A stretch of DNA of 64,000 bases from Atopobium massiliense (GTDB lineage Bacteria; Actinomycetota; Coriobacteriia; Coriobacteriales; Atopobiaceae): contig OPYK01000002.1 in NCBI GenBank assembly GCA_900343135.1, forward strand, positions 144,051 through 208,050, read 5' to 3'. Positions 1-9,289 of this stretch are shown here, piece by piece. Made by a program: the position numbers and the translations under genes. How positions within the stretch are numbered: the first letter of the stretch is position 1; each line of letters starts with the position of its first letter. The notes beneath the pieces are model-generated. The model was not told where the DNA came from and ran no database searches. It saw only the letters and a program-made list of their open reading frames with translations.

Positions 1-418
1 GTTTTCTAAATTCTGCCTCGTTATCGCTAATGGGGTCGAGCTCGTAAATATCAAGAAAAATGCCAAGCGAAAGCGGTAAGTCTTTAAGCGCCTCTTCGCA
101 AAACTGCGTGCCTTTTATCATAATGCGCGACGTAGGAAGCGGGTACATAGGATTTTTGTGCGCGTTAATAACCTCATATTTATCGGCATATTCCTGCTCA
201 AACACAGAAAGCAACGTGTCGTAATCGCGCGCGGGCAAACACACGTCGATGTCATCGTCCCAGGGAATAAACCCTTTATGACGAAAGGCGCCTATACCCG
301 TGCCACCGTATGCAAAGTAAGTAAGTTTATGGGTAACACACACCTGGATAAAATCTTTTAGAATCATAAGCTCCAAGCGTTGCACGTGGTGGAGCGTTTC
401 GTCGTCGTATTCAGTCAT
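1..418 (-). CDS. LicD-family protein, 3' end beyond window
   Basis: Translating the minus strand from the ATG at 418 gives 139 residues open to the window edge. Residues about 38-70 read GGTGIGAFRHKGFIPWDDDI and continue DVCLPARDY. This is the signature of the LicD family (GxGxLGA, then RHxGFIPWDDDID), whose paired aspartates bind metal in a nucleotidyltransferase fold. Family members transfer phosphocholine or other phospho-groups onto cell-surface polysaccharides or teichoic acids, which fits the glycosyltransferase cluster that follows. An AAAGGTG ribosome site lies 4 nt upstream of the ATG. The gene diverges from the glycosyltransferase at 568. The acceptor cannot be told from this fragment. 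Confidence 0.85.
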   Translation of the reverse strand, partial: MTEYDDETLHHVQRLELMILKDFIQVCVTHKLTYFAYGGTGIGAFRHKGFIPWDDDIDVCLPARDYDTLLSVFEQEYADKYEVINAHKNPMYPLPTSRIMIKGTQFCEEALKDLPLSLGIFLDIYELDPISDNEAEFRK

Positions 419-567
419 GCAGCACCTTTCAAACATGTATCAAAGTTGCATAGAAAATGTGTCTGAATTATTGTAAACTAAGCGTATGAATTACGTATAA
501 AACTAACGAATGTGTCACATTTTTAGGCATAGCAGAAGTAGTGTTGTGCAGCAATTTGGGAGGATTT

Positions 568-1812
568 ATGCCACGTGCATCCATAGTTATACCATGCTAC
601 AACGCAGAGGCATATATTTCTCAAACGATAGATTCGGCATGCGCGCAAACCGTGTCTGACATCGAAATTATTGTGGTTGATGATGGTTCAACCGATAATA
701 CACCGCGCATTCTTGCTCAAAAAGCCGAAGCCGACCCTCGTATTCACGTGTATCAACAGAACAATGCTGGTGAAGGTCCCGCACGCGAAGCCGGACGCGT
801 CCGCGCATGTGGCACGTGGCTGTACTTTTTAGATGCCGATGACATTATGGAGCCAACGCTCATTGAAGACGCAATAGCGCAGGGCGAACGTACGCGCGCC
901 GACATCGTTATTTTTAAAACGCGCGAACTCGACAATCAAACCGGTGAGCTGCGTAGTTTTCCCTGGTCGTTTGTTACCGATTGGCTCGAAGTACCTGCAG
1001 GAACCCAAGGCTTTCAGGGAAAAAGCGGTATTGACCGCATTGTTATCGGCGATATGTCTGGCGTGTTTTGTCCACGCGAACATCCGCTGCGCATTTTTAA
1101 TTCGTTTCAAAATTGGGTGCATAACAAGCTGTTTCGCAAGAGCTTTGTTGATGGCCGCAAGCTGCAATTTCAGCCGATTCACCGCACAGCCGATTTGTTA
1201 TTTGTGTGCCGTGCGCTTGCCGAAGCCGACCGTATTGCGCTTGTTGACAAAGAACTTCATCGCTACCGTGTAAACAATGCTCTCTCGGCTCTCAACAGCA
1301 GCGATGCGTGGCCACTCGACTTTTATGAAGCGTTTTTAGCGCTGCGTAAAAGCCTAGAAGAGCACGGCCTGTGGCTTTTGTACCACGACTCGTTTATCAA
1401 TTGGGTGCAAGAAGGCGTTGCGATGAATTTGCAGCGTGCGCGCTCGTTTGATGCATTTATGGCAATTGTGCATTGCATGCGCGATGAGCGCGGGCTTATC
1501 AAACTCGATTTTCTTACTGCAACCAAAACAGGTGCAATAAATCCCGATAGATGGGAGCGCTGCTGCGCGATACTAAACGCGCCGATAGAAGAGCTGCTCT
1601 ACATGTACTTTGCGCGTGAGCGCAGGCAGGCAGAACTTTATGCTACGCAGGCATCAGCGCTGCGGCGTGAGTGCAAAAAGCTTGCAAATAGTAGAGAGCA
1701 GCGCGTGGGCGAAGCCATGATTCCGCTTATCGATAAGCCCATAACGCGCACGCTTATTAACACGTTTCATTTGGGCGAACGAGTAGGTATGCGTCATACC
1801 GAGCAGGAATAG
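568..1812 (+). CDS. Family 2 glycosyltransferase
   Basis: A 414-residue GT2 (GT-A fold) protein. The domain opens at residue 3 with ASIVIPCYNAEAY, followed by the nucleotide-sugar motif IVVDDGSTDNT and the metal-binding FLDADD. The C-terminal half is a helical extension ending in a basic, coiled-coil-prone stretch. It probably adds a sugar to a membrane-linked glycan at the cytoplasmic face. The frame is open from a GTG at 541, but the ATG at 568 is chosen because GGGAGG lies 5 nt upstream of it and the GT2 motif starts directly after. It diverges from the LicD gene and converges on the large glycosyltransferase at 1905. Donor and acceptor are unknown. Confidence 0.88.
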   Translation: MPRASIVIPCYNAEAYISQTIDSACAQTVSDIEIIVVDDGSTDNTPRILAQKAEADPRIHVYQQNNAGEGPAREAGRVRACGTWLYFLDADDIMEPTLIEDAIAQGERTRADIVIFKTRELDNQTGELRSFPWSFVTDWLEVPAGTQGFQGKSGIDRIVIGDMSGVFCPREHPLRIFNSFQNWVHNKLFRKSFVDGRKLQFQPIHRTADLLFVCRALAEADRIALVDKELHRYRVNNALSALNSSDAWPLDFYEAFLALRKSLEEHGLWLLYHDSFINWVQEGVAMNLQRARSFDAFMAIVHCMRDERGLIKLDFLTATKTGAINPDRWERCCAILNAPIEELLYMYFARERRQAELYATQASALRRECKKLANSREQRVGEAMIPLIDKPITRTLINTFHLGERVGMRHTEQE

Positions 1813-1904
1813 CGCCAGCACGGTACATCTACCAACAGCACATCTACCAACACGCGCAGGCGCACAAGCGCGCATGTCAGCATATACAGGCATACACACG
1901 CACA

Positions 1905-4856
1905 CTACCATTGCAACTGATAATAATTGCTAAATCCGTTAACCTGAGCGTTCACAAACTCATCGGGCTGTGCAAAAAATGCGGGATGCTTTGCCAGCAT
2001 GTATGCTTTTTCTTGCATATAGCGCGCCTGCTGCACGGGATCGGTAACTTCACGCGAACGCGACGAAAATTCGCGGTGATACAGCTCAACGAAGGGGTTA
2101 TACACCACCCAATAGCCCGCATGGCGCGCACGCAGGCACATATCACCATCGTTAAACCCAACCGCCAGCGACTCATCGTAGCCGCCAAGCTCGTCAAAAA
2201 CACTGCGGCGCATAGCGTGAAGCGCGCCCGTTACCATCGAATATTCGCGCGGCATATCAAGCGAATGCAAATAGCCTGGATTATCGGCGGGCAAGTTTTG
2301 GTTGATGTGCGAAAAGTCGCCATTTGGATTTGCTATCATGCCTGCATGCTGAATAAGTCCGTCTTTGTAGAGCAACTTTGCACCCACAATGCCCACCTGC
2401 GGCCTGTGCAACATGCCTACAAGTTCCTCTAGCCACATAGGTGCAATAACCTCAGTATCGTTGTTAAGAATTACCAAGTAGTGCCCGCGCGCCTTGCTCA
2501 CGCCATAATTTACGAGCGCCGAATAATTAAACGCGTGATTCTGCGTGGTATACGTAACCACCCGCGCACACGGCGTGTCGCGTAAAAGCTCCTGATAATA
2601 CGCAAACGTTTCGGGTTGTACACTGTTATTTTCAACCAGCACAAGTTCGTATGAGCACGGCGGCGTTTTTTGCAGAATAGATGTTACGCATGCTTTGAGC
2701 AATTGCACATGATCGCAGGTAGGAATAATAATACTTATCTGTGGCGACTGCGTGCTCTCCTGCGTGTACACAGGCGTTTGCGCACCATCATAGCGCACGC
2801 GATAGCAGCACAAATCAGAAGTATGTTCCGCGCGCGCATGCACGCCCATACAGGTAAGATGATGCTGCAGCACGTAAAGGCCCCAATCGTCCATCATGTG
2901 AAATGCTTCTTTGCGAGCCGCTTCATCCTCTAACAGCTCACAGGGTACATGATGATACAAAATTTTTGAAATGTGTACGCATGCGCGTGTATATTCAAGC
3001 GCACGCAGTGCCAAATCGTAGAGCTCTACCCCATATAAGCAGCGCATATGCGTGGGAGTTTTATGGATATGACGATAGTACTCACGATCGTACGAATCGC
3101 GCTTCATTGTTGCAACATCGCATGGCGAGCGAAGTTCATCCAAAAGCGCAGTTCTCAAGACAAGTGAATGTCCAAAATAATTGGTGCCTTCAAGCCCAAT
3201 CATGCTTGCTGCATAACTCACGTGCGGTTTTGTGCAGCCTTGGGGCGTGAGCTCATCTTCATCAACATGTACAACATCGCAGGGTGTACCTTTTGCTATG
3301 TGCTGTGCTACCGTTTGTGCAATATGCCACAAGGCATCGGGCGTGGGAGCTGCCCCCTCACTCATAATGTAAACGTACGGCTTTTCTATAAACGAACATG
3401 CATACGCAAGATACGAGCTATGGTGCGCATAATGGTCGCGAGATGCATCGTGAATATCATCTGTAGGCTGCGCTACGCCGGCAGCAACCGCGCCTGAATC
3501 TGACAATGATTCACCAGCTACAGCTTGGTTTTTCTGCGATTGTTCCACCTTCATGCGCACATAGATAATGCGCGCATCGGCCTTAGTATAGCTATGAAGC
3601 CAGCGTGCAATATCTGTTTGTTGGTTGGGAGTGCGCATGTGCGTGCAATCGAGGACGATAAGCTGCCATGCCGGAAAACTCTGACTGAGCATCGCGTTAA
3701 TGCTGCGCGCAAGCAACGTATGCGCTGTTGAAAAAACAGGCAACACCACCGAAATAGCCATATGTGCAAGCGCATCATCAAACGATGTCTGAACAGGCTG
3801 GACGGATTGTGCAGATTGTGCAGGTTGAGCAAGTGGCGCAGCGGGTGCGGGTTGCGCAGCGTGCAAGCTGCTATCTTCGCGGTGTTCCATACATGCGCGC
3901 GCCTCTTCGTACCTGCGTGTTTGCATAGCGCACTGCTCAGATGTAGCTGCGTGCTCATCAAACCAGCGCTCATAGTGAGGATCGTGAGCACAATCGCGGC
4001 TAAACCGCTCGGCTTCAGCAATACGCGCTGCTGCTGCAGCAGGAAAAATAGTATAAAACGCTTCGTAAGTAGATGCAGATGCTTTTTGCAACGCGTGGGC
4101 ACGATCTGCGTCATCGCTACAGCTCAACGATGCCACATGCTTAAAGTTGAGACGCGCGCATACAACAGCATGCATGCACGCGTGCGGCAATGCAACCGAA
4201 AACACCGCGCGACGAACGCATACAGCGCTGTCATCTTGAACAGCTGCCGTTTGCTCTTCTAGGGTAATTACACGCGCACGTATGGGCTCGCCTGTGCTAC
4301 TCAACACGCAACAGCTCATAGGAAAATATTCAAAAGCAGGAGAATTGTCGCAGGTAAAACGCGCTTCGAACCGCCATATACGCATCGGCACATCGGGTGA
4401 GTCGCTTGTTTGCGCAGTGGCATTCCAAATACCAATAAGATTAAGCTGATGGTGCGTAAACGCAGCGCTGTGAATGGTGCGGCGTAGCAAAGCAGCCGCC
4501 TGAGGATGACGCAATGTAAGCAAGCGCGACATGTAGCGCGACGTATGAGAGCCAAAAACAAACGACCACGTTTCATGAGATAGAGCACGCGACGCACGCG
4601 TTATGTTGAGCTCAACCACACAATCAACGCTCAGAAGCGGAATAATAACAACCCACCACGACCCCGTTGCAGCATCATCAATGCATGCACGGGCACCATA
4701 GAGCTCGTCTAAACACACAAGACGCGCAGGACACGACATATTCGTATCTTTGGTATGTGCATGCACTGTAAGCAATGCGGGCTTTTCGCACAGCTGAATG
4801 CAGGCAAACCCTGCGTTTTCACCGCGGCAAACCATTTTTAATTGCGCGAGTTTCAT
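1905..4856 (-). CDS. Large two-domain GT2 glycosyltransferase
   Basis: 983 residues. Residues 1-340 have no recognisable motif and end in an Ala/Pro/Gln-rich linker (about 334-356). A degenerate GT2-like domain begins near 368 (ISVVLPVFSTAH) and has YIMSEGA where a DxD is expected. A full GT2 domain begins near 707 (ISIIIPTCDH), with LVLVENNS and the metal site NNDTE near 798-802. This plan of an inactive-looking first domain and an intact second one matches large rhamnan/O-antigen GT2 proteins. AAGGGGA precedes the ATG. It lies 104 nt downstream of rfbC in the same orientation, suggesting a role in a rhamnose-containing polymer. It resembles the protein at 12513-15575 in layout and in the NNDTE region. 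Confidence 0.85.
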   Translation of the reverse strand: MKLAQLKMVCRGENAGFACIQLCEKPALLTVHAHTKDTNMSCPARLVCLDELYGARACIDDAATGSWWVVIIPLLSVDCVVELNITRASRALSHETWSFVFGSHTSRYMSRLLTLRHPQAAALLRRTIHSAAFTHHQLNLIGIWNATAQTSDSPDVPMRIWRFEARFTCDNSPAFEYFPMSCCVLSSTGEPIRARVITLEEQTAAVQDDSAVCVRRAVFSVALPHACMHAVVCARLNFKHVASLSCSDDADRAHALQKASASTYEAFYTIFPAAAAARIAEAERFSRDCAHDPHYERWFDEHAATSEQCAMQTRRYEEARACMEHREDSSLHAAQPAPAAPLAQPAQSAQSVQPVQTSFDDALAHMAISVVLPVFSTAHTLLARSINAMLSQSFPAWQLIVLDCTHMRTPNQQTDIARWLHSYTKADARIIYVRMKVEQSQKNQAVAGESLSDSGAVAAGVAQPTDDIHDASRDHYAHHSSYLAYACSFIEKPYVYIMSEGAAPTPDALWHIAQTVAQHIAKGTPCDVVHVDEDELTPQGCTKPHVSYAASMIGLEGTNYFGHSLVLRTALLDELRSPCDVATMKRDSYDREYYRHIHKTPTHMRCLYGVELYDLALRALEYTRACVHISKILYHHVPCELLEDEAARKEAFHMMDDWGLYVLQHHLTCMGVHARAEHTSDLCCYRVRYDGAQTPVYTQESTQSPQISIIIPTCDHVQLLKACVTSILQKTPPCSYELVLVENNSVQPETFAYYQELLRDTPCARVVTYTTQNHAFNYSALVNYGVSKARGHYLVILNNDTEVIAPMWLEELVGMLHRPQVGIVGAKLLYKDGLIQHAGMIANPNGDFSHINQNLPADNPGYLHSLDMPREYSMVTGALHAMRRSVFDELGGYDESLAVGFNDGDMCLRARHAGYWVVYNPFVELYHREFSSRSREVTDPVQQARYMQEKAYMLAKHPAFFAQPDEFVNAQVNGFSNYYQLQW

Positions 4857-4960
4857 GCAGTCCCCTTACTGTTGTCAAAACTTAAGCAGCGCACGCACGA
4901 CATGCGGCTGTGCGAGCGAAACTAATGTGCAGCGCCTTTTGGAGCGCCTTTTGGAGCATC

Positions 4961-5578
4961 TTACCTGCGCGTACGTTGTACATACGTGGCAAACGATTCA
5001 TGATGAGTATCTTTATCAGACAAAATAACCTGCGAGGGTGAAAATCTATCGCAGCCACAGGGCGCAGGCCAGCTAATAGCAAGATCGGGATCGTTCCACA
5101 TAAGGCCACCTTCATCGCCCGGATGATATACGTCGTCGCACTTGTAGCAAAATTCTGCCTCATCTGAGAGTACAAAAAATCCGTGAGCAAAGCCGCGTGG
5201 TATAAAGAATTGTCGATGATTTTCGGCCGATAATTCAACGCCTTCCCACATGCCAAAGGTATCTGAACCTGCGCGCAAGTCTACCGCAACATCAAACACA
5301 CAACCACGCACAACACGAACGAGTTTTGCCTGAGGGTGTTCAATCTGAAAATGCAGGCCGCGAAGGACGCCTTTTGTAGAGCTTGACTGGTTATCCTGCA
5401 CAAACGTAGTAGAAATACCACCCGCAGCAAAATCGGATGCTTTGTACGTTTCCATAAAGTACCCGCGCGCGTCACCATACTGTTTGGTATCAACAATAAT
5501 AACGTCGCGAATAGATGTAGGTGTAAAAATAAAATTGCCCGATTGAATAGCCTGAGATGTTTCTGTAGGTTGTGTCAT
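4961..5578 (-). CDS. rfbC: dTDP-4-dehydrorhamnose 3,5-epimerase
   Basis: 205 residues, the usual length for RmlC/RfbC. It epimerises dTDP-4-keto-6-deoxyglucose at C3 and C5, the third step to dTDP-L-rhamnose. Visible family motifs are DARGYFMETY near the N-terminus, QDNQSSSTKGVLRGLHFQ (with the catalytic His), FIPRGFAHGF, the tyrosine of AEFCYKCDDVY and the aspartate of MWNDPDLAI. It is separated from rfbA, rfbD and rfbB by the plus-strand genes at 5888-9242, so the pathway is split over two transcripts. The start ATG at 5578 is preceded by the AAGGAG-type stretch of a short duplicated CTCCTTTAG(C/T)GCAC sequence. Confidence 0.95.
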   Translation of the reverse strand: MTQPTETSQAIQSGNFIFTPTSIRDVIIVDTKQYGDARGYFMETYKASDFAAGGISTTFVQDNQSSSTKGVLRGLHFQIEHPQAKLVRVVRGCVFDVAVDLRAGSDTFGMWEGVELSAENHRQFFIPRGFAHGFFVLSDEAEFCYKCDDVYHPGDEGGLMWNDPDLAISWPAPCGCDRFSPSQVILSDKDTHHESFATYVQRTRR

Positions 5579-5887
5579 ACCTTAACTCCTTTAGCGCACA
5601 CTCCTTTAGTGCACGAATTGTGCAATACCTGCAACGGTTTATTTCATTGTAGCGCACGAATATACGCCTACGATATGTTCATACAATGCTACGTAAATGC
5701 ACACAGCGCGCCAAACGCAGCAGCGGCAGCGCACCTACCAGTGCAATCTTTCTCGCTCTCAGACAAAAGGAAAGAACAGGTGCGCGCTACCATGATATGC
5801 AGATTTGCTCAAAAATAGAGGTATACGTGCTCAAAGTACACAATGGTGCGGTATACTTGCACAGATATACCAACTTTATGGAGAACT
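5579..5887. promoter_or_regulatory. Divergent intergenic region, rfbC / GT2 cluster
   Basis: 309 bp between the divergent starts of rfbC and the plus-strand GT2 gene, so it must hold promoters for both. Next to rfbC there is a short direct repeat (two copies of CTCCTTTAGYGCAC, about 5585-5615). Near the other end a GGTATACTTGCACAGATATACC palindrome-like stretch (about 5852-5873) precedes the GGAGA ribosome site. I see no open frame with coding character and no convincing -35/-10 pair. Confidence 0.4.
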
Positions 5888-6571
5888 ATGTCTGCAATAT
5901 TAGCAATTGTGCCTGCATACAACGAGCAGCAGTGCATACAACAAACAATCGATGAGCTGCGCCGCGTATGCCCTGGCGTAGACTACCTTATTGTAAACGA
6001 CGGCTCGCGCGACGAAACCGCAGCTATATGCCGTAGGCGCCATTTTAACTACATAAATGTGCCCATTAACTGCGGCCTTGCTTCGGGCGTTCAAGCTGGC
6101 ATGAAATATGCAGAGCGCAATGGCTATTCTGCAGTTGTGCAATTTGATGCCGATGGTCAGCACAAACCCGAGTACATCCTGCCTATGTACGAGCACATGC
6201 AAAAAACAGGTGCCGACGTTGTTATTGGTTCACGTTTTGTTGACGGCACAAAACCAACGGGTGCACGCGGAGCGGGCGGCAAGCTTATATCGGCGCTTAT
6301 TATGCTTTGCGCTCATACAAAAATCTACGACCCTACAAGTGGTATGCGCATGTTTAATGCCAAGCTCATTAGCGAATATGCCCACGGTTTCGATTTAGCG
6401 CCCGAGCCGGATGCGCTTGCCTATTTTGCGCGCAAAGGTGCACGCATCGAAGAAATTCCTGTTACCATGCGCGAGCGGCAAGGTGGCAAAAGCTATTTCG
6501 ACCTTACACACATTATTTCGTACATGAGCCGCACGTGCATGTCGATTGTTTTGTTCCAGTGGTTTCGCTAA
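5888..6571 (+). CDS. DPM1-like family 2 glycosyltransferase
   Basis: 227 residues of the polyprenyl/dolichol-phosphate sugar synthase type: AIVPAYNEQQ at the N-terminus, YLIVNDGSRDET, the metal site QFDADGQH, then VIGSRFVDG and DPTSGMRMF. No C-terminal membrane pair follows. Such enzymes load a sugar onto undecaprenyl phosphate for use outside the membrane. The ATG at 5888 is chosen over the in-frame ATG at 5843 because GGAGAA lies just before it and the domain starts two residues later. It leads a plus-strand run with the DUF2304 protein (39-nt gap) and the large membrane protein. GT2-DUF2304-membrane protein runs are common in actinobacterial polysaccharide loci. Confidence 0.88.
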   Translation: MSAILAIVPAYNEQQCIQQTIDELRRVCPGVDYLIVNDGSRDETAAICRRRHFNYINVPINCGLASGVQAGMKYAERNGYSAVVQFDADGQHKPEYILPMYEHMQKTGADVVIGSRFVDGTKPTGARGAGGKLISALIMLCAHTKIYDPTSGMRMFNAKLISEYAHGFDLAPEPDALAYFARKGARIEEIPVTMRERQGGKSYFDLTHIISYMSRTCMSIVLFQWFR

Positions 6572-6610
6572 CCAACGCGCGGGCACGCAATTTGTACAGA
6601 TAGGACAAAC

Positions 6611-7081
6611 ATGGGAACCATTTTACGCATACTCCTCATTGTTGGCGCGGTGCTTTTGGTAGCACACGTGCTCACCAACATAAAAAAGTCGCGTATCCAA
6701 ATCGAAGACTCACTTTTTTGGGTGAGTTTTGTTGGACTCATCATTATCATCGCCGTGTTCCCCACCATTATGACGTGGACGGCGGGGCTGTTTGGCTTTG
6801 TGTCTACCAGCAACTTTGTATTCCTCGTGGTGGTTGGCATTCTTCTTCTTAAGGTGTTTACCTCGTCGGTAGAAATATCGCGGCTTAAGTTTCGCGTAAA
6901 TCAGCTGGCACAAGAAGTGGCACTTACCAATAAACGTAATTTCGATCGTCAACAGCTTGAACAAAATGCAGCTGCACCAGCAGCAAGGCAAACCGCAGCA
7001 ACAGACAGCAGCGCGCAGGCTGGCGCGCCGCACGCACACGCGAATGAGGGTGCTCAAGCTCCCCAGAGCACCATGCAGTAG
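6611..7081 (+). CDS. DUF2304 family membrane protein
   Basis: 156 residues. There are three hydrophobic segments (about 3-22, 34-56 and 66-84), then a charged helix (EISRLKFRVNQLAQEVAL) and a low-complexity Ala/Gln-rich tail. This is the DUF2304 layout, a family usually encoded between a DPM1-like glycosyltransferase and a multi-pass sugar-transfer protein. A role as anchor or partner for the upstream GT2, which lacks membrane helices, is inference. It sits 39 nt after the GT2 and 7 nt before the next gene, so the three are probably co-transcribed. Confidence 0.8.
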   Translation: MGTILRILLIVGAVLLVAHVLTNIKKSRIQIEDSLFWVSFVGLIIIIAVFPTIMTWTAGLFGFVSTSNFVFLVVVGILLLKVFTSSVEISRLKFRVNQLAQEVALTNKRNFDRQQLEQNAAAPAARQTAATDSSAQAGAPHAHANEGAQAPQSTMQ

Positions 7082-7088
7082 GTGACAT

Positions 7089-9242
7089 ATGCCCTGGTTA
7101 ACCTTCCTTGTTGCCTATGGATTGGGCGTTTTACTTCTTACCATTCCTGGCTATATTCTTGCGCGCGCGCTTAACATCAGTCGCCTGTGGAGCATATGTA
7201 TTTCGCCCCTGTTTAGTTGTGGGTCGCTATGGTTTGTAGGCGAGCTGCTATATCGGCTTCACATATATGCCACGGCGTATACCTTGGTTGCAAGCTCGAT
7301 TGTTCTTGCAATTGTCGCGCTAGGTTTTGGACGTGTTGTTCTAGGCAGACTGCCCGCCTGCAAGCAATTCTGCACACACAAAGGCGCACTTGAAACAATC
7401 GTATTTCCGCACATATCACCATGGCACATTATTGCCTATGTAAGCTGCGCCATTATTGCAACCTACCTGCTGTTTGTAAGCTGTCTTTCTCACCCGGATA
7501 ACATTAATCTTGCATGGGATATGACGCAGCACTTAAACATCACACGCACCATGATGTACGACGGCATGTTTTCGTCGTTTCACATAAATGCATATGCCCC
7601 CTACGAAGCACAGTTTGCGCCCTGGGACATATCAAAACCAAGTTTTTACCCTGCAACGTGGAACATTTTGTGTGCGTGCATAGCTGAAATTGTACATGTC
7701 GACCTTTCAACAGCAGCAAATGCCCTGAACAGCGCCGTGTGTAGCATCGCCGTGCCGCTTGGCATGTTGAGTATTATTTCGTGCATCGTGCAGCAAAAGC
7801 CATATACCAGTAAAACTAGGTATATTCGCTGTGGGGCACAATGGGCAGGTTGTATTATTTCATGCGTGATTATTATATTCCCGTGGAGTATGTTGGTGTG
7901 GGGTCCTATTTTCCCGTATCTACTAGGACTTAGTCTCACGCCACTTTTTTGCAGTATTTGGATGAGCGGCGTTATGTCGTGGACACAAAGGTCCACGCGC
8001 TTGCAATTTGTGCTGCTTATGGTGTTTGCCACTATCTCTCTCTTATTTATTCATCCCTCAGTACTCTTTACCTGCGCATTGTTTATGGCACCGTGGTGTG
8101 CACAGCAAATTTACACCAGCAACAAAACACTGCGTATTTCACGCACAAAAGTACTCACCTGCCACCAAGCGACCTATCTATTTTGTGCGTGCTGCATTAT
8201 AGTATGGTGCATCCTTTATTTGATAATCGCAAAAAAAGGCATGCTCGCAGGCTTTTATTGGGAAAAGTATACCGACGTTGTATCTGCGTTACGAAGCGTA
8301 CTCGGCATGTGCTTTGCAACGGAACATCATGATCCCATGATTCAAACTCCACAACCAGCATTAACTATACTCGTATGTATCGGTTTTTGGGTAGCGTTAC
8401 GTAAATTATGCGCATCATGGCTTGTATGTACTTGGATATGGCATGCACTTATATGTATGTATGCCACAACTTTTGACCTTCCTGGAAAAGTATTTTTATC
8501 GGGGTTTTGGTATACCGATCCACAACGGCTCGCGGCAAACACTGGCGTTCTTACCATTATTCTTGCGTGCATGGGCGCAGGTTGGCTTATAAGCACATGC
8601 ATGGAAATACTCAAATACAAACGAATAAACAAGGATAACGAGGTTGTGCCTCAAGGCACGTCGCGCGGCATGTTTGTAAGCTCCACTATAGGCGTATGCG
8701 TTATTATCGTATGTGCCATCGTTACACTACGCTTCGACTCACCACTCTATAACGAAGCAGCTCCGCAGGTATTTCGCTCAGATGTCACAAATATATATAC
8801 GAAGCATGATATTCTTACACCAGAAGGACGCGCATTTTTAGAGCGAGTACAAGGGATTCTTAAGAACCGCGGCTGGGCGCCAATTATTAACAACCCATAT
8901 GATGGATCGGTTGCCGCATATGGCATGTATGGCTTGCCCTGCATGTACCGCCACCCTAACACATTTAATCTTACCGAGTATGATTCTACCAGCGTGCTCC
9001 GTGAGCAGCTTGTAAACTATCGCCTGTCGCCCACCGTTCAAGAAGCGCTTAAGCAAACGGGTGTGCGCTATGTGCTCCACCTTGCCGGTGTTGGTCAAGT
9101 GCTATATCCACGTAACTATCACACATGGCAGTTTTCGGGCATTGACAATGTGAACGACACCACGCCCGGCTTTACCATTCTTGCGGCCGAAGGCGAAATG
9201 CGCCTCTATGAAATTGATGATGTAGCTGCCCAAACGCTGTAA
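7089..9242 (+). CDS. Multi-pass membrane protein, DUF6541-like
   Basis: 717 residues. The first roughly 530 are almost continuous membrane segments (ten or more), beginning LVAYGLGVLLLTIPGYILAR. A soluble C-terminal part of about 150 residues follows and carries a conserved-looking NNPYDGSVAAYGMYGLP stretch. This matches the actinobacterial DUF6541 family, thought to be GT-C-like enzymes that use lipid-linked sugars outside the membrane. No catalytic residue can be assigned with certainty here. It is the last gene of the GT2-DUF2304 run, and its stop is 47 bp from the convergent rfbB. Confidence 0.75.
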   Translation: MPWLTFLVAYGLGVLLLTIPGYILARALNISRLWSICISPLFSCGSLWFVGELLYRLHIYATAYTLVASSIVLAIVALGFGRVVLGRLPACKQFCTHKGALETIVFPHISPWHIIAYVSCAIIATYLLFVSCLSHPDNINLAWDMTQHLNITRTMMYDGMFSSFHINAYAPYEAQFAPWDISKPSFYPATWNILCACIAEIVHVDLSTAANALNSAVCSIAVPLGMLSIISCIVQQKPYTSKTRYIRCGAQWAGCIISCVIIIFPWSMLVWGPIFPYLLGLSLTPLFCSIWMSGVMSWTQRSTRLQFVLLMVFATISLLFIHPSVLFTCALFMAPWCAQQIYTSNKTLRISRTKVLTCHQATYLFCACCIIVWCILYLIIAKKGMLAGFYWEKYTDVVSALRSVLGMCFATEHHDPMIQTPQPALTILVCIGFWVALRKLCASWLVCTWIWHALICMYATTFDLPGKVFLSGFWYTDPQRLAANTGVLTIILACMGAGWLISTCMEILKYKRINKDNEVVPQGTSRGMFVSSTIGVCVIIVCAIVTLRFDSPLYNEAAPQVFRSDVTNIYTKHDILTPEGRAFLERVQGILKNRGWAPIINNPYDGSVAAYGMYGLPCMYRHPNTFNLTEYDSTSVLREQLVNYRLSPTVQEALKQTGVRYVLHLAGVGQVLYPRNYHTWQFSGIDNVNDTTPGFTILAAEGEMRLYEIDDVAAQTL

Positions 9243-9289
9243 CCTGTAAAACACGAGCACAGGCAACACGCAGGCAGGCAACGCGTATG